The notes under the pieces: generated by a model
The model's database searches: none
Told to the model about the DNA's origin: nothing
Seen by the model: the letters and a program-made list of their open reading frames with translations, nothing else
Assembly (NCBI GenBank): GCA_965153455.1
Contig: OZ234493.1
Coordinates: 28,944,213 to 29,008,212, forward strand
Reading direction: 5' to 3'
Length of the DNA: 64,000 nt
Source of the DNA: Sphagnum compactum
Taxonomy: Eukaryota; Bryophyta; Sphagnopsida; Sphagnales
Made by a program: the position numbers and the translations under genes
Shown: in pieces, positions 1 through 9,859 of the stretch
Layout of the letters: every line of letters begins with the position of its first letter
How positions within the stretch are numbered: position 1 is the first letter of the stretch

Positions 1-360
1 GTATTGGTGCTATTCTTCGCCAACTTGATGAGGAAGGCAAGGAATATGTTATCGCCTATGCATTCCGAAGCAACAACAAGGCTGAGAGCAACTACTTTTC
101 ATACGAGGGGGACTGTCTTGTTGTTGTATGGGCCATCATACATTTCAGGCCCTATCTTTATGGCACCAAATTCACTTTGTATATCGACCACCAGCCTATC
201 AAATGGTTGATGACCAACGACAAGCTTATTGGCAAGTTAGCTCGTTGGGCGCTTATACTTTAGGAGTAAGAGTTCAAGGTTATTCACCGACCTAGTATTA
301 CACATCAGAACGTAGATACCATGTCGCAAAGACCCCTCACTACCTCTGAAGATTTCTCAA
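1..360 (+). pseudogene. Gypsy RNase H domain remnant
   Basis: Frame 1 reads GAILRQLDEEGKEYVIAYAF, then an AESNYFSYEGDCLVVVWA block, a PYLYGTKFTLYIDHQPIKWL block and a KLARWALIL block. This is the familiar order of the Ty3/gypsy RNase H (RT_RNaseH_2 type), including the YxxxEGDCLVVVWA and TDHxxLKWL-like motifs. A stop follows KLARWALIL and another comes two codons later; the text then continues with a FKVIHRPSITHQNVDTMSQRP block (normally HRPGxxHxxADxLSR). RNase H removes the RNA strand during retrotransposon reverse transcription. The domain is cut by the window edge and by nonsense codons, so it is non-functional. Confidence 0.85.
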
Positions 361-617
361 AAGCCAAGCAAGATTTCGACTAGATTCCAGCAGTACATGT
401 ATCTTATGCATCTAGTTATCTTGCACTACTGCAATGTGACTTGGTTGAACATCCCATTGTGGATATATGGGAGGACTTGGACACTCTGAGGTTTTTTCAG
501 CATGGGGAATACCCTCCCCAAGTTACATTAAGTCATCGGGATTGCATATAATAGTGGTCCAAATGCTACTCATGGAGGGACAATCACCTCGTCCGATGCT
601 TACCACAAGGTGATAGA

Positions 618-1400
618 GTGGTTCCTCCACCACATGAACGGCTTGGTCTTATTCAGAAGGTACACTCGGAGCTTGGACACTTTGGAGTTAAACGTACTTA
701 TAGCCTTTTCGTTCCTCATTACCATTGGAGAGGTATGTATGTTCAAGTTCGAAACGTCATTGCTAGGTGTGAACAATGTGATAGGGTGAGATCTTCCTTC
801 TCCTTTTGACAGCTCACGCTTTCTCCACTCCCTATTCAGGGCATGTTCTATTGCTGGTCATGTGATTTAGCTGGAGAGTTACCACAGACCTCCAAGGGTA
901 ATGTCTACATCATGATTATGATTGAACATTTTTCAAAGTGGGTCGAGCTTGTTGCGCTACCGGACAAATCCTCACACAGCACCAGCCAAACTTTTTTACA
1001 ACAAGTCCTAATTAAGTAGGTTTGGGGCTTGTGCTGAGTGCTTTACTGATCAAGGATCAAAATTCAAAGGAGAATTCCAAGACCTACTTGATCATGCTCT
1101 CATTGACCATTGCCGGACTTCAAGGGATCATCCCCAAGCTGATGGCCTTGCAGAGAGGATGGTTCAGACATGCAAGAAAGGACTTCGAAAAATTTGCCTC
1201 ATTGGGAACAAAGAGGATTGGGACTTGGCCCTACCTTACATCGCCATAGGTTACAGGATGACCAAGCACGCCTCTTTGTCTCATTTATCTCCTTACTTTC
1301 TACTTTTTGGGAGACATCCCATTCCACCCTCTTCCATTGCTGCTCAAATGGACCAGGTTTGTGGACTTGGACTCCCCAGCCACTTGGGCTAGGGTCATCG
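618..1400 (+). pseudogene. Gypsy integrase (zinc-binding and core domains), broken
   Basis: The integrase zinc-binding domain lies at 640-800: residues H-x3-H (VHSELGHFG) followed by CEQC in VIARCEQCDRV, an HHCC finger. After a stop at about 809 the core resumes: CDLAGELPQTSKGN (first Asp at about 865), FTDQGSKF (second Asp, codon 1048-1050) and AERMVQT (Glu codon 1153-1155), giving a D-x34-E spacing where 35 intervening residues is usual for Ty3 elements. Conserved DHPQADGLAER and LPYIAIGYRMTKHASLSHLS follow. The family inserts element cDNA into the host chromosome. At least one frameshift (near 1015) and several stops disable it. Confidence 0.88.
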
Positions 1401-1479
1401 CAGAGAGGGCTGCTATATTCAGGAGGGTTATGCCCATGGCCATGGAGAACTTGTCCATTGCACAACATTGAGACACCTT

Positions 1480-1899
1480 ACGGTATGCATACACACATGA
1501 GGTGGTAATTATAAACTTAAAGTGAGACAAGTTGATGTTGGTGACTTTGTGTATCTTTAATGGCAACCTAATGATACTTTATACACTTCTTCCGGTCGCA
1601 CTATCTTGAGGATTAAGGCGATCGAGCCTTCAGGTGTGTTGGAGTTGCAAGGAGCTGATAGACGCACAATTCGGGATCACTCCAAAAATTGTGCGCCCTG
1701 CCACCTACCGAACTTAGATCCTACCATCATCACATCGACTTGGATTCCTCCACTTGACTATCCATGTCAAGTATGTCAAAGGACAGATGATGCTGATCAG
1801 ATGCTGCTTTGTGATAATTGTAATGGTGGATACCATTTATTCTGCCTCAAGCCGGAGCTCAGTCAAGTTCCCGTCAGCATTTGGTATTGTTCATCATAA
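1480..1899 (+). pseudogene. Gypsy integrase C-terminal tail carrying a PHD finger
   Basis: Downstream of the integrase core the frame reads VGDFVYL, GRTILRIKAIEPSGVLELQG and KNCAPCHLPNLDP, matching the SH3-like (GPY/F-type) tail of gypsy integrases. It ends in CQVCQRTDDADQMLLCDNC, then GGYHLFCLKPELSQVP and WYCSS. That is a Cys4-His-Cys3 PHD finger: C-x2-C (1765-1776), C-x2-C, H-x2-C and the WYC motif, with the stop codon on the position expected for the last zinc-binding Cys. PHD fingers read histone H3 tails, so the domain could steer integration much as the chromodomain does in chromoviruses; this role is inference. The 97-codon open stretch 1606-1899 is uninterrupted. Confidence 0.82.
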
Positions 1900-1954
1900 T
1901 CTCCTGTAGCATTTTGATTTTTACTTAGACCATGCCACGCTTTTTTCGGCTTTG

Positions 1955-1967
1955 GTATGGGGGGGGA
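1955..1967 (+). other. Polypurine tract of the gypsy element
   Basis: The run GGTATGGGGGGGGAT lies directly before the LTR start at 1972. A purine tract at this place primes plus-strand DNA synthesis in LTR retrotransposons. It supports the LTR boundary chosen here. Confidence 0.65.
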
Positions 1968-1971
1968 TACA

Positions 1972-2462
1972 TGAGAATTTCATCTTAGCCTCCTTTTGTG
2001 CATTGTATATATATGTGCGTGCATATGTTTTTGGTTGATTAGTTTCTACCTTTGACTAGTTTTAGTCTTTTTGTTCAATAAAGTTTATTATGGATTTACA
2101 CCCTTACGACACCAAACATCACGACACTACACGTCACAACAGTTGTCATGCTCGTATGCATGGGCTCATACATGACGGTCGATTACGGGCATGCCAATCA
2201 TGCCTTTTAGGGTTAATGTACGTTCTTAGGTTACTGTATGCTATTAGGTGTTTTAGGGTTATGGCTTGTTTAGGGTTTTAGCTTGTTGACGACTGTATAA
2301 AAAGCCAAGCTCTTCCCTTCTCTTGTTAGTTTTTCTAGAATTCCCTTATCAGGGAAAGTTTCCTCCATAGTCAAACTGGATTTTTAGATGCTCACGGTGG
2401 CTATTACACGGCCACCGTTTACATACACTACATTTTCTTTCCTTCTTTTCAATTTATATACA
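1972..2462 (+). repeat. Gypsy 3' LTR, 491 bp, TG..CA ends
   Basis: The segment begins TGAGAATTTCATCTTAGCC right after the polypurine tract and ends TTTATATACA where the same sequence (TGAGAATTTCATCTCAGCC) starts again at 2463. A TATA-like GTATAAAAAGCC at about 2294-2305 sits where an LTR promoter would be. An AATAAAG lies at about 2077. The boundaries rest on the direct repeat, the TG/CA ends and the purine tract; no second complete LTR is present in the window to confirm them. Confidence 0.7.
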
Positions 2463-2634
2463 TGAGAATTTCATCTCAGCCTCCTCTTGTGCATTGTATA
2501 TATATGTGCATGCATCTTTTTTTGGTTGATTAGTTTCTACCTTTGATTGGTTTTAGTCTTTTTGTTTAGTAGAGTTTGCTATGGATTTACACCCTTACAA
2601 CACCGAATGTCATGACACTACACGTCATGACAAT
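2463..2634 (+). repeat. Second, partial LTR copy joined head-to-tail to the first
   Basis: About 172 bp repeats the first part of the upstream LTR (1972-2143) with scattered substitutions, including the GTGCATTGTATATATATGTG stretch, GTTGATTAGTTTCTACCTTTG and ATGGATTTACACCCTTAC. It stops at about 2634 inside the repeat, where the minus-strand LINE sequence begins abruptly. The junction with the first LTR is exactly CA|TG with no bases in between. Confidence 0.75.
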
Positions 2635-2635
2635 T

Positions 2636-3824
2636 ACGAACAAGGGTTTTGACTTTCTTTAAAGATGAAAGAGATATGTTTGCATAAGAAGTTGTGTACC
2701 ACATAGATGCAAGGATGATTTGATTTGCAACTAGTATCCTTCCAACAATTGACAGGCACTTAGAACTCCAAGATGTTAACTTCCCTTTCACTAATTGCAG
2801 CACCTTATTATCCTTCTCCTTTTGCGACATTTCGAAGTTGATTGGGAACCCAAAATATTTAGCTTTGTTGTCTAGTGTTAACCAAAGTAACCCTTTGTCC
2901 TCCCCCCAAGACCATTATTTATTCTTCTTGGAAACCCATATGGCACATGACTTGTGCCAATTAACCTTCCCTCTTGAAGCTTCACAAAATCTTTGAAGAA
3001 CTTGGAATGGCTTTTGCGAGTTGTTTGGGTTCCTTTCTAGAAACATCATTGTGTCATTCGCAAACACTTGATTTCGAATTTGGGTACCATCAGGAAAAGT
3101 TAATCCTTCAATTTCGTATCTTGGATCAAAAATTCATATAACCTAATACATTTGCCACAAAGAGATAAAGATAAGGTGCTATGGGACATCCTTGACGAAC
3201 TACTCTCTCCATTTGAAAGGATTTTCCTTTTTGTCCATTCACCCCCACCAAAGTCTTTGCCTCTTCATACAATGTTGCTTTCTATTGAATCCATTGGTTT
3301 GAGAAACCTAGCTTTCTCATTGACTCTTGCAAGAATGTCCAATTAATTTTATCATATCCTTTCTCAAAATCGAGAAGAAGCATGACTAGGTCTTGGTCAC
3401 TTTCATTCGCCCACTCCATTGCCTCAAAAGCTAAAAACACATTGTCTAGAATAAATCTACCATGAAAAAAACCCATTTGGGTTGGTCTTATCCATAAGGG
3501 TAAAGAGGATTGAAGTCTACTAGCTAATGTCTTTGAAGCAATCTTGTATGTGGATCCCAACACTAAGATTGGTTTATAATTAGTGATGAGACTATGATCC
3601 CCTAGCTTTGGGATGAGTGATTGTAGACCAACCTTTAGCTCCTTATGCATCCTTCCTTCTTGAAATGTCTCCTGAAAAAGGTTTTTGATGTCCTCTCCTA
3701 CCTCTTGCCACATTTCATGGAATAATTCCATAGGGATGCCATCTACCCTTGGAGCCTTATGTTTGGGAAGATCCATTGTTGCCCTATGCACTTCAATGTT
3801 TGAGAACTCTTGTAGTAAGAACAT
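2636..3824 (-). pseudogene. LINE ORF2 reverse transcriptase remnant
   Basis: The open stretch 3824-3282 contains KHKAPRVDGIPMELFHEMW (KAPGPDGxP in intact copies), then SLIPKLGD, NYKPILVLGSTYKIASKTLA, QMGFFHGRFILDN (QxGFxxGR) and LLLDFEKGYDKINW, the RT motif A with its catalytic Asp. Further downstream (about 3120-3030) the catalytic FADD box reads FANDTMMF, so its first Asp is changed to Asn, and the segment 2830-2636 reads KLTSWSSKCLSIVGRILVANQ, the conserved region after the RT core. The family copies its own RNA at the target site. With the FADD change and frameshifts this copy is dead. Confidence 0.88.
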
Positions 3825-4573
3825 ATTTTGATCCTCTTTTACTATTGTTGGTACACTGTTGAGACATTGTAGTCTTGCTTAAATATTGTTTTCCACTAGA
3901 GGATCTTTTGTGTAGGCAATGGTAAAAAAAATTGAGCATATTGTTTTATGTCTTCATCTAAAATAGTTTGCCCACCATCTAGCACCTCTTTTGATCATAA
4001 TGAATAGCATATGAGCTTTATGGAATTCAAAGAATTTTCAAAAGCACCTGTTTCCAATTGAAATCCACTTGGTTGCCATTGCATTCTTGGTGGACTCTAA
4101 CTTATCCATTCTTGCATTCTCTAGCAATTCTTGGGCTCTATTAAGCTTATCCCAAGTTTGATCATTAACCCAGTTTGCTATGAGTTCTTCCTCTACTGCA
4201 TCTATTTGTACAAACTATTATGAGTCAACTTTTTGCCTTGTGTTTTGAGTTTCTTTGTGATCACATCACTTTCCTTCTTGGTGTAGAATAAAGCTCTAGC
4301 CACTTGTGCACCAAGTCCTTGGCTTGCTACCTCCTCCATCCCTTATTTCCAAGCTTCCAATAACTGGTGTTTTGTATGTAACAGTTGCAAATTGAATCCC
4401 ATTTGGCTCCTTCTTTTATGGGTTTGTGAAGATAGTTGTAGAAAAGTAGGAGAATGGTCAGAGATATGGACCATTATAGACCAAATCTTGACCTCGCCTC
4501 CTATCTGTTGAACATTAACATTTATGTAGAACCTATCTAGGTGTGACCAAATTAGAGATGGAGACCTTTTACA

Positions 4574-5200
4574 CTAGGTAAAATTCTTCTGCCCTATTCT
4601 CCTAAATTCATTTAGGTTCCATGCATCCATTAGCTCTAAGCTTGCAATGAATGCATTCCATGCATTAGATTCCCTCCCTCCCATGGTGTTGCCAAAGTAA
4701 CCTTGACTATGATCTTCAACTGATTCCACATTGTTGAAGTCTCCTCCTATGATCCATTTGGCTTCAGGTAATGCCACATTTGTTAGGGTTTGCCAAAGTC
4801 TTGCATGCCCTGTAGTGTAGTTTTGTGCATAAATGCACATTATTACCACCTTTATAGCAGAGGATAATTTGAAAATCAGTTATTGAACCCTTCTAGAAAT
4901 GATTACTCCATGTTTTTCCACCAATGGTGCTAACCTAAAAGATAATATTATTGATGTGCCTCCTTTGGATTTTTATTTTTTTGCTGATAATAGAGCATTA
5001 TTCCAAAACTTGTTTTTCCTTTGAAGTCCATTTGGCTTATGTTCTTTAAACAATCTTGCATACCCATGTGATGCTCCTGAAGTAAAATTACTTCTAGCTC
5101 ATGTGAAGTTTTCCTAAAAACCTTACGCATGTCACAACGTCGCCTAATGCCTTGAATCCCTTGGCCAAGACTTTTAATGAAACTATCACCACATCTTGCT
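4574..5200 (-). pseudogene. LINE ORF2 apurinic-like endonuclease remnant
   Basis: Three short blocks in shifted frames belong together. KVLAKGFKALGDVV near 5190-5150 corresponds to the usual NIRGLG start. HELEVILLQEHHMG near 5100 corresponds to the catalytic LQE(T/H) motif. Then MCIYAQNYTTGHARLWQTL and KWIIGGDFNNVESVEDHSQG at 4849-4690 contain the GGDFN catalytic motif. This endonuclease/exonuclease/phosphatase fold nicks target DNA for LINE priming. At least two stops or shifts separate the blocks. A spacer (3825-4573) with no clear motif connects it to the RT. Confidence 0.82.
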
Positions 5201-7400
5201 TATTCATCGATTAAATGAAAGTTTTCCAGTAGAGTCTGTTGGGAGTGTCCTTCCTTTTCTACCATAATTTCAAATGCGTTTTTGCTTTGCTTGGAAGCTA
5301 GTCTTGTTGGGGAGATATCCTTGTTCATCACTTCTCTGCCTACTAGAGGGTATACGATTATATCAGCATCTTGGATATGAATCTTCCCACCCAAACTTGC
5401 TCCTATGGCCATTACTCTTTCCACTTCTACTGGATCTGGAAGTTGCCCAAACCTATTTGGCTTTTGGAGGTGTATCTCTTCTTTGTTCATTGGATTGATT
5501 GCCATCCAAACACAATGTTGTGACCTCTCATTTCCTTCTAGCCATGTGTAGTACGAAGAGGCATCATTCCATGTCTTGAAAGGATTTCCTTTGTTATGTT
5601 CATTTATGATGATTTTGCGCAACTGTAGAAAGGTTTCACTCACAATTTGCTTTTTCACTAGTTTGATGTCCATCAAGTTACTCCTTTTGTGATAGACACT
5701 TGAGCTATTGTTATTCATTTTCCTCCTTGTTCCTAAAGGTCTTTAAGGATATGTGTCTTTTTTTCACCCTTTTCATTAATTTCAAATATCACAAAGATTG
5801 GAAAAATTCTGCCCCTTTTAACAACTAATTTGGATAGCTAGCAAACAATGATTTCCAAAAATCCATTGGTAGTGAAATGGTTTTATACCCCTTCTTCACA
5901 TATTCAACCTCCTTTTAATTGATGTTAGTAATTGAAGGTGAGTTGATTTTCCTTCCTCTCCTTTGCCCCTTGAATCCTCCAAATGAATTCCATTTTGTTG
6001 TCCTCATTTGGAGAAATTGGTGCATCACGAGAGTCCTTAGATTGAGGATTCGGTGAAGATGTAACATGTGACTCTTCAACTTCCAAAAAACATTTGGAGC
6101 TCAATGGGTTTTAATCAAAAGATTGGGGTGAAAGTGCTGGAGTTGTTGAGGTGTCCTTTGAGATTGATGCTCCTAAGATGAAGGGTTGCACCCCTTCCTT
6201 CAAAGTTGTTGCATAGTGCCCTTTCCTTGCCTGTTTAACTTCTCGTGGAAGAAAGTTGTCTAATTACAATCCAATGTCTGTTTATGGTGTTGACAATTGA
6301 AGAGATTCTTGAAGTGTTGGGAAGTTCTCCATAATGCCCACCATCTGATGCCTTGAGTTGTCATCCTTCTTTGTGGCAGTAACATCCTTTGGAAAGTTTT
6401 TGTTTGGGTGTTTGTTTTTCCAACTAACTATTGAGCAAGTAAGTTAGTGGAAGATTTCCCCTTCGCCTCTCCATATTTTCTTGAGGTTTCTCCATCACCA
6501 TTTCTATTGTCGAAACCTTCTTGACTTGGCTTGTCTTTAATGCAATTTTGCTTTGCTAGCTTGTTGCTCTTCCAAGTTGGTTAGATTTCCTCCTCTATTG
6601 GACTTGGTATCTTGTTCTTTCTACCCTTTTCTTGGGTGAGCAACCTTTTCATGAACCCCTATTCCTTTGGCTTTCCAAAAGTTTGTGTGCCCTTCTTTAC
6701 TATTTTTTTTGGTTTGCCTTAACTTTGTTTGGTTTTCAATTAGGGAGCTTTGATTTTGCAATAAGGTCAACACATGGGGCTTTTCCATCTTGAAATGGGT
6801 GAGGTTGCGGAGGAGTAGCTTCACTTCTAGTCTTCCTACTTAAGCTTTTTTGGAGGGCAAACTTTAGTAAGGTGACCATGGGCCCTACATCTATTACACT
6901 AGTTAGGCAAGTTTTCAATGTTCCCTACCACCATTCTAATTTGAGGGCTTGCTATTTTTTAAACATAAGTGTATGAAAGTTCTATTCGAAGAACTTTTCC
7001 AATTTTCCTTGCAAGGATGTGGAGACAAGTTTCATTTATGAGATATTGGTTTAGACCTAAGAATTGTACCCACAATGGATATTGGAGCAAGTTACTGATT
7101 CCTCTTTGTTTGAGGCAAAACTAGGATGCCATGTTGAAAAGACTACATCTGTTCCTTCATAATTGAAAGAATTTTCAAGAATGTGTTTGTAGCTTATCTT
7201 GCTTCAAAGAAGCCTTTTCCTACTTGAGCAAAGGATTGAAGAGAATCATGTAATGTTGAAAAGGCCCAGGCTTTTAAAGCTTTAAAACCAAGGTTGGGAC
7301 CTTGAATTTGACCCAAAACTGTCACCTTTGTTGTTGCCTATCAAAATTGGTTGAAAATATCTTGATATTTCTTTGAAAAGGCTACGGTGAACAAGCCTTC
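5200..7400 (-). pseudogene. LINE ORF1 (DUF4283-like domain and CCHC zinc knuckle), decayed
   Basis: Minus-strand translation of 7080-6960 gives PLWVQFLGLNQYLINE and RKIGKVLRIELSYTYV, the pattern of the plant ORF1 RNA-binding (DUF4283) domain. At 6904-6860 it gives CNRCRAHGHLTKVCPPKK, a C-x2-C-x4-H-x4-C zinc knuckle. A 172-codon open stretch (5718-5200, from MNNNSSSV to LLENFHLIDE) lies between the knuckle and ORF2; I do not recognise its domain, but its position makes it the ORF1 tail. ORF1 products bind LINE RNA. The region between 6850 and 5720 is full of stops. Confidence 0.7.
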
Positions 7401-7711
7401 TTCGCTTTGTGGCTGTGTTCCAAAGTTGTTGAAAACTTTTCCAGCAACTTTCTATGCTTCTGCCTCTCCAAATTCTTGGGTTGTCATGTTCTCACTTGCC
7501 GTTGCTAAAGAAAGTGGTTGGTTTGGAGTTATAGCTTCAGCTCCAAGTTGCACTGGATGTGTTTCTTTACTGCCCATTACCATCTCTCTTTCCACCTCCA
7601 CTTCCTCTCCTCGTACAAGAAAAAACCTAAACCTTGATTATATCCCTAGAAACTAGTTATAAATCCATCTAGAAGCTCAACAAGAAAAGCTTTACCATTT
7701 GTTTTGCTCTA

Positions 7712-7796
7712 CCATCTAAGCTACATCCTTGACTATGCTTTGTCTAACCTTTAACCAACTGAGCTTGCTCTACTTATCGCTTTATCCATTGGGCCA
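7712..7796 (-). promoter_or_regulatory. Three tRNA A-box-like motifs upstream of the LINE
   Basis: On the minus strand TGGCCCAATGGATAAAGC (around 7796-7779), AAGCTCAGTTGGTTAAAGG (around 7766-7748) and TAGCTTAGATGGTAGAGC (around 7723-7706) follow one another 30-43 bp apart. Each resembles the A box (TRGYNNARNNGG) of plant tRNA genes, though the middle one has A in place of the first T. No clear B box (GGTTCGANNCC) or cloverleaf was found, so these are not intact tRNA genes. They sit where the 5' end of the minus-strand LINE is expected, so they may be tRNA-derived or pol III-like promoter relics. Confidence 0.35.
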
Positions 7797-7799
7797 CAT

Positions 7800-9718
7800 G
7801 GTTGGCTTTTTGTTTTGTAGATCCAAAATTTTCAAAACAACAAACATGAACATTGCCTTGTCAACATATTTTTAGTGATACACACTAGATTGTTCCATGG
7901 CACTGAATACAATGTGTCTATTATTATTTATAACCATTACTTGGTGAAATTTTCAGAATTAAAAAACCAAGTGTCGAAGTTAAGATTTAAAATTTAATTA
8001 ATTATTCAGTAGTTTGTTGTTGAAATAGTAAAGGTACTACGATATTCAAGCACATTTTGCACTCATAACCTTACATGTTATGAATGTTCCAAAGGGCACA
8101 TAACATGCCCAGTAACATGGTTACATTACTCTAGGTAGGAAGTCTAGTACATGAGATTTTAGGATTCAAAAAAAGGCCCATGCAGAGGTGATGTGCAATG
8201 TGCATGGTTGTGAAATGAAGGTGTCAATTGATTTTAAAGTCCTCAAAGCTAATGATGATGATGATGAGTTGATTTTAGTGTAAGGTAAAGTCCTAGGGTG
8301 GGGGTATTCTCAAAATAAAGGGCCTAGGACAAGGCAATAGCGGAGTCCGGCCCCCACATTTTGGGAATGTCCCACACTCGTGGGCTTTACCTATTGTGAA
8401 GCATGACAACTATTTACACAGATTAGCTTAGTACAAGATGTCCACCAAATGGAATAGTCTTGGGTTTTGCCTAATCCTCCGAATCCAAGAAGATTTGGAA
8501 AAAAGATGTGTGATTTGTGAATCCATGTGACATGTGAATTGTGCCTTGATGTTGAGAATCAAGTGATCCAGCTTGTCAGCACATGTAGCAGTTGTCTTTT
8601 TCGGAGTCCATGGTGATTTCGATGGTTTTGGAACTGTCATGCGGTTTCATTACACATGGACACCATAGCATAGTGGGTGGATCAGATTTAGTCTAAATTA
8701 ATCATTATCCAAACAACTCAGCAGCACTGGATTAGCTTAATTTAAATGGGGACTTCTTCACCTAATTATCTCTTGCCACTTCCTCGGTTTTATATGCCTT
8801 CATATGTTTTTATGCAATTTCCACAGACAAAGTCTGATCTTTTGTCATTGCCTAATACTTTCTCATTCACCTCCCTTAGTTAGTTTCTCATAATGGAGGA
8901 TCCTGAAACTTCACACTTAAAAAGAAATGCACAAACACTTAATTCAACAGATTTAACATCAATAGAAGTATGATCTCACTTCTTTGATTTGGTCAACTAG
9001 CTACCACCCAACACAGCCCTGTGATCATGAGTTCAGAAGAATTAAATTTTATTTTCATTTATAGAAATTTGGAAGTGTTTGCTAAAAACCTGATTTGCTT
9101 TTGGCTTCGGTCATCAAGACTCCCTAACACCCAAGTAGTCCTAAGTGCATTTGAAGTATCCACATGCTACTTACTCACGGCCTTTACGGCATCTCAGATA
9201 GTCTCCACTAACAACATTACCCTGAAGAATTAGAAGACAACTATCCCCTATTGTTCTTCTAGTGATCCTATAGCCTCTGGTTGTATTAGGGTTACTAACC
9301 ATTCATTAGTTAAGATTGATCAATTACAGACTGTTCAATGTGTTCATTACCTGAACTGTCAGTTAGACTGTTTTAGTGGTTATGTCAACTCATTTAGTTT
9401 AACGATTAAGTTTGGATGTCTTGATTTTGTGGTTTTTGTAGATCGTTTGCTTGATTACCGATTATAAGAAGACACTGCAACTTACGATCTGCTTCATCCC
9501 GTTCACAAGAAGAACAACCCATAAATAAATTTCAAAGCCTCAAATTCAGTTAACCTTTGGGTTCTTGTTATGTTTTTTCTTTAGTAGTTGGGTTTTTAGG
9601 TCCGAATATTCTTGATGAATAAAAAAGCTTCAAGCATGTTAAACACTATTTTACCTTCGTTCCTGGTTTGAATTTGTGTGTGCATGTTGTGCACACAGAA
9701 GAAAATTTCTAGTGTATT
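7800..9718. other. Intergenic, no gene seen; possible short SINE-like stretch
   Basis: No open coding pattern is visible. A short GC-richer block at about 8283-8400 (CGGAGTCCGGCCCCCAC, TTTTGGGAATGTCCCACAC, CGTGGGCTTTACC) stands out from the AT-rich surroundings and looks like a short dispersed element, but I cannot assign it to a family. Confidence 0.4.
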
Positions 9719-9744
9719 GGAGGGCGGGGGGGGGGAGGGGGGGA
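9719..9744 (+). repeat. G-run (quadruplex-prone)
   Basis: The stretch has a GGG run, a run of ten Gs and a run of seven Gs separated by single bases (GGAGGGCGGGG...GAGGGGGGGAG). Such runs can form a G-quadruplex. It lies about 1.5 kb upstream of the receptor-kinase pseudogene start. Confidence 0.6.
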
Positions 9745-9770
9745 GCACCCTACCGAGCCCTTAAGGTAAT

Positions 9771-9814
9771 GGCCTTAGAGCATGGCATTCCCAAATAAGC
9801 GCTGTGCCCCTCAG
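9771..9814 (+). repeat. Short dispersed repeat, copy 1 (SINE-like)
   Basis: GGCCTTAGAGCATGGCATTC followed by CCAAATAAGCGCTG and CTCAG aligns with 28336-28377 (GGCCAAGGAGCAGGGCATTC, CTGAAATAAGCACCTG, CTCAG) with a few substitutions and small gaps. Two copies 18.5 kb apart suggest a short interspersed element. Full boundaries were not found. Confidence 0.45.
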
Positions 9815-9859
9815 CTCCGCCCTATTAGGTAGTGACCAAGGAGCATAGAGCCAAAAGAG

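Larger units (their letters stand above)
1..2462 (+). mobile_element. Ty3/gypsy LTR retrotransposon, 3' part (5' end outside window), decayed
   Basis: The window opens inside the pol region of a Ty3/gypsy element. Seen in order on the plus strand are RNase H, integrase zinc-binding domain, integrase core, a C-terminal tail with a PHD finger, a G-rich polypurine tract and a 491-bp LTR with TG..CA ends. The order RNase H then integrase is the Ty3/gypsy order, not the copia order. The reading frame is broken by several stops and shifts (for example near 260-275, 380, 550, 810 and 1015), so this copy cannot encode a working polyprotein. Gag, protease and reverse transcriptase would lie to the left of the window. 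Confidence 0.9.
2636..7660 (-). mobile_element. L1-like LINE (non-LTR retrotransposon), decayed, 3' end missing
   Basis: On the minus strand the order from 5' (right) to 3' (left) is: a DUF4283-like ORF1 domain (about 7080-6960), a CCHC zinc knuckle (about 6900-6860), an ORF1 tail (5718-5200), an apurinic-like endonuclease (about 5200-4570) and reverse transcriptase (3824-2636). This is the layout of plant L1-type LINEs. Frames are broken many times. The left end stops within the C-terminal part of the RT region at the gypsy LTR, so the 3' UTR and poly(A) tail are missing. LINEs usually lose the 5' end, so a later deletion or rearrangement with the gypsy element is likely. Confidence 0.88.

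Noticed and set aside
7387-7656. Plus-strand open frame of 89 codons.
   Set aside because: It is antisense to the 5' part of the minus-strand LINE and has no recognisable domain.
7706-7800. tRNA genes.
   Set aside because: Only A-box-like words are present; no B box, acceptor pairing or anticodon arm could be drawn.
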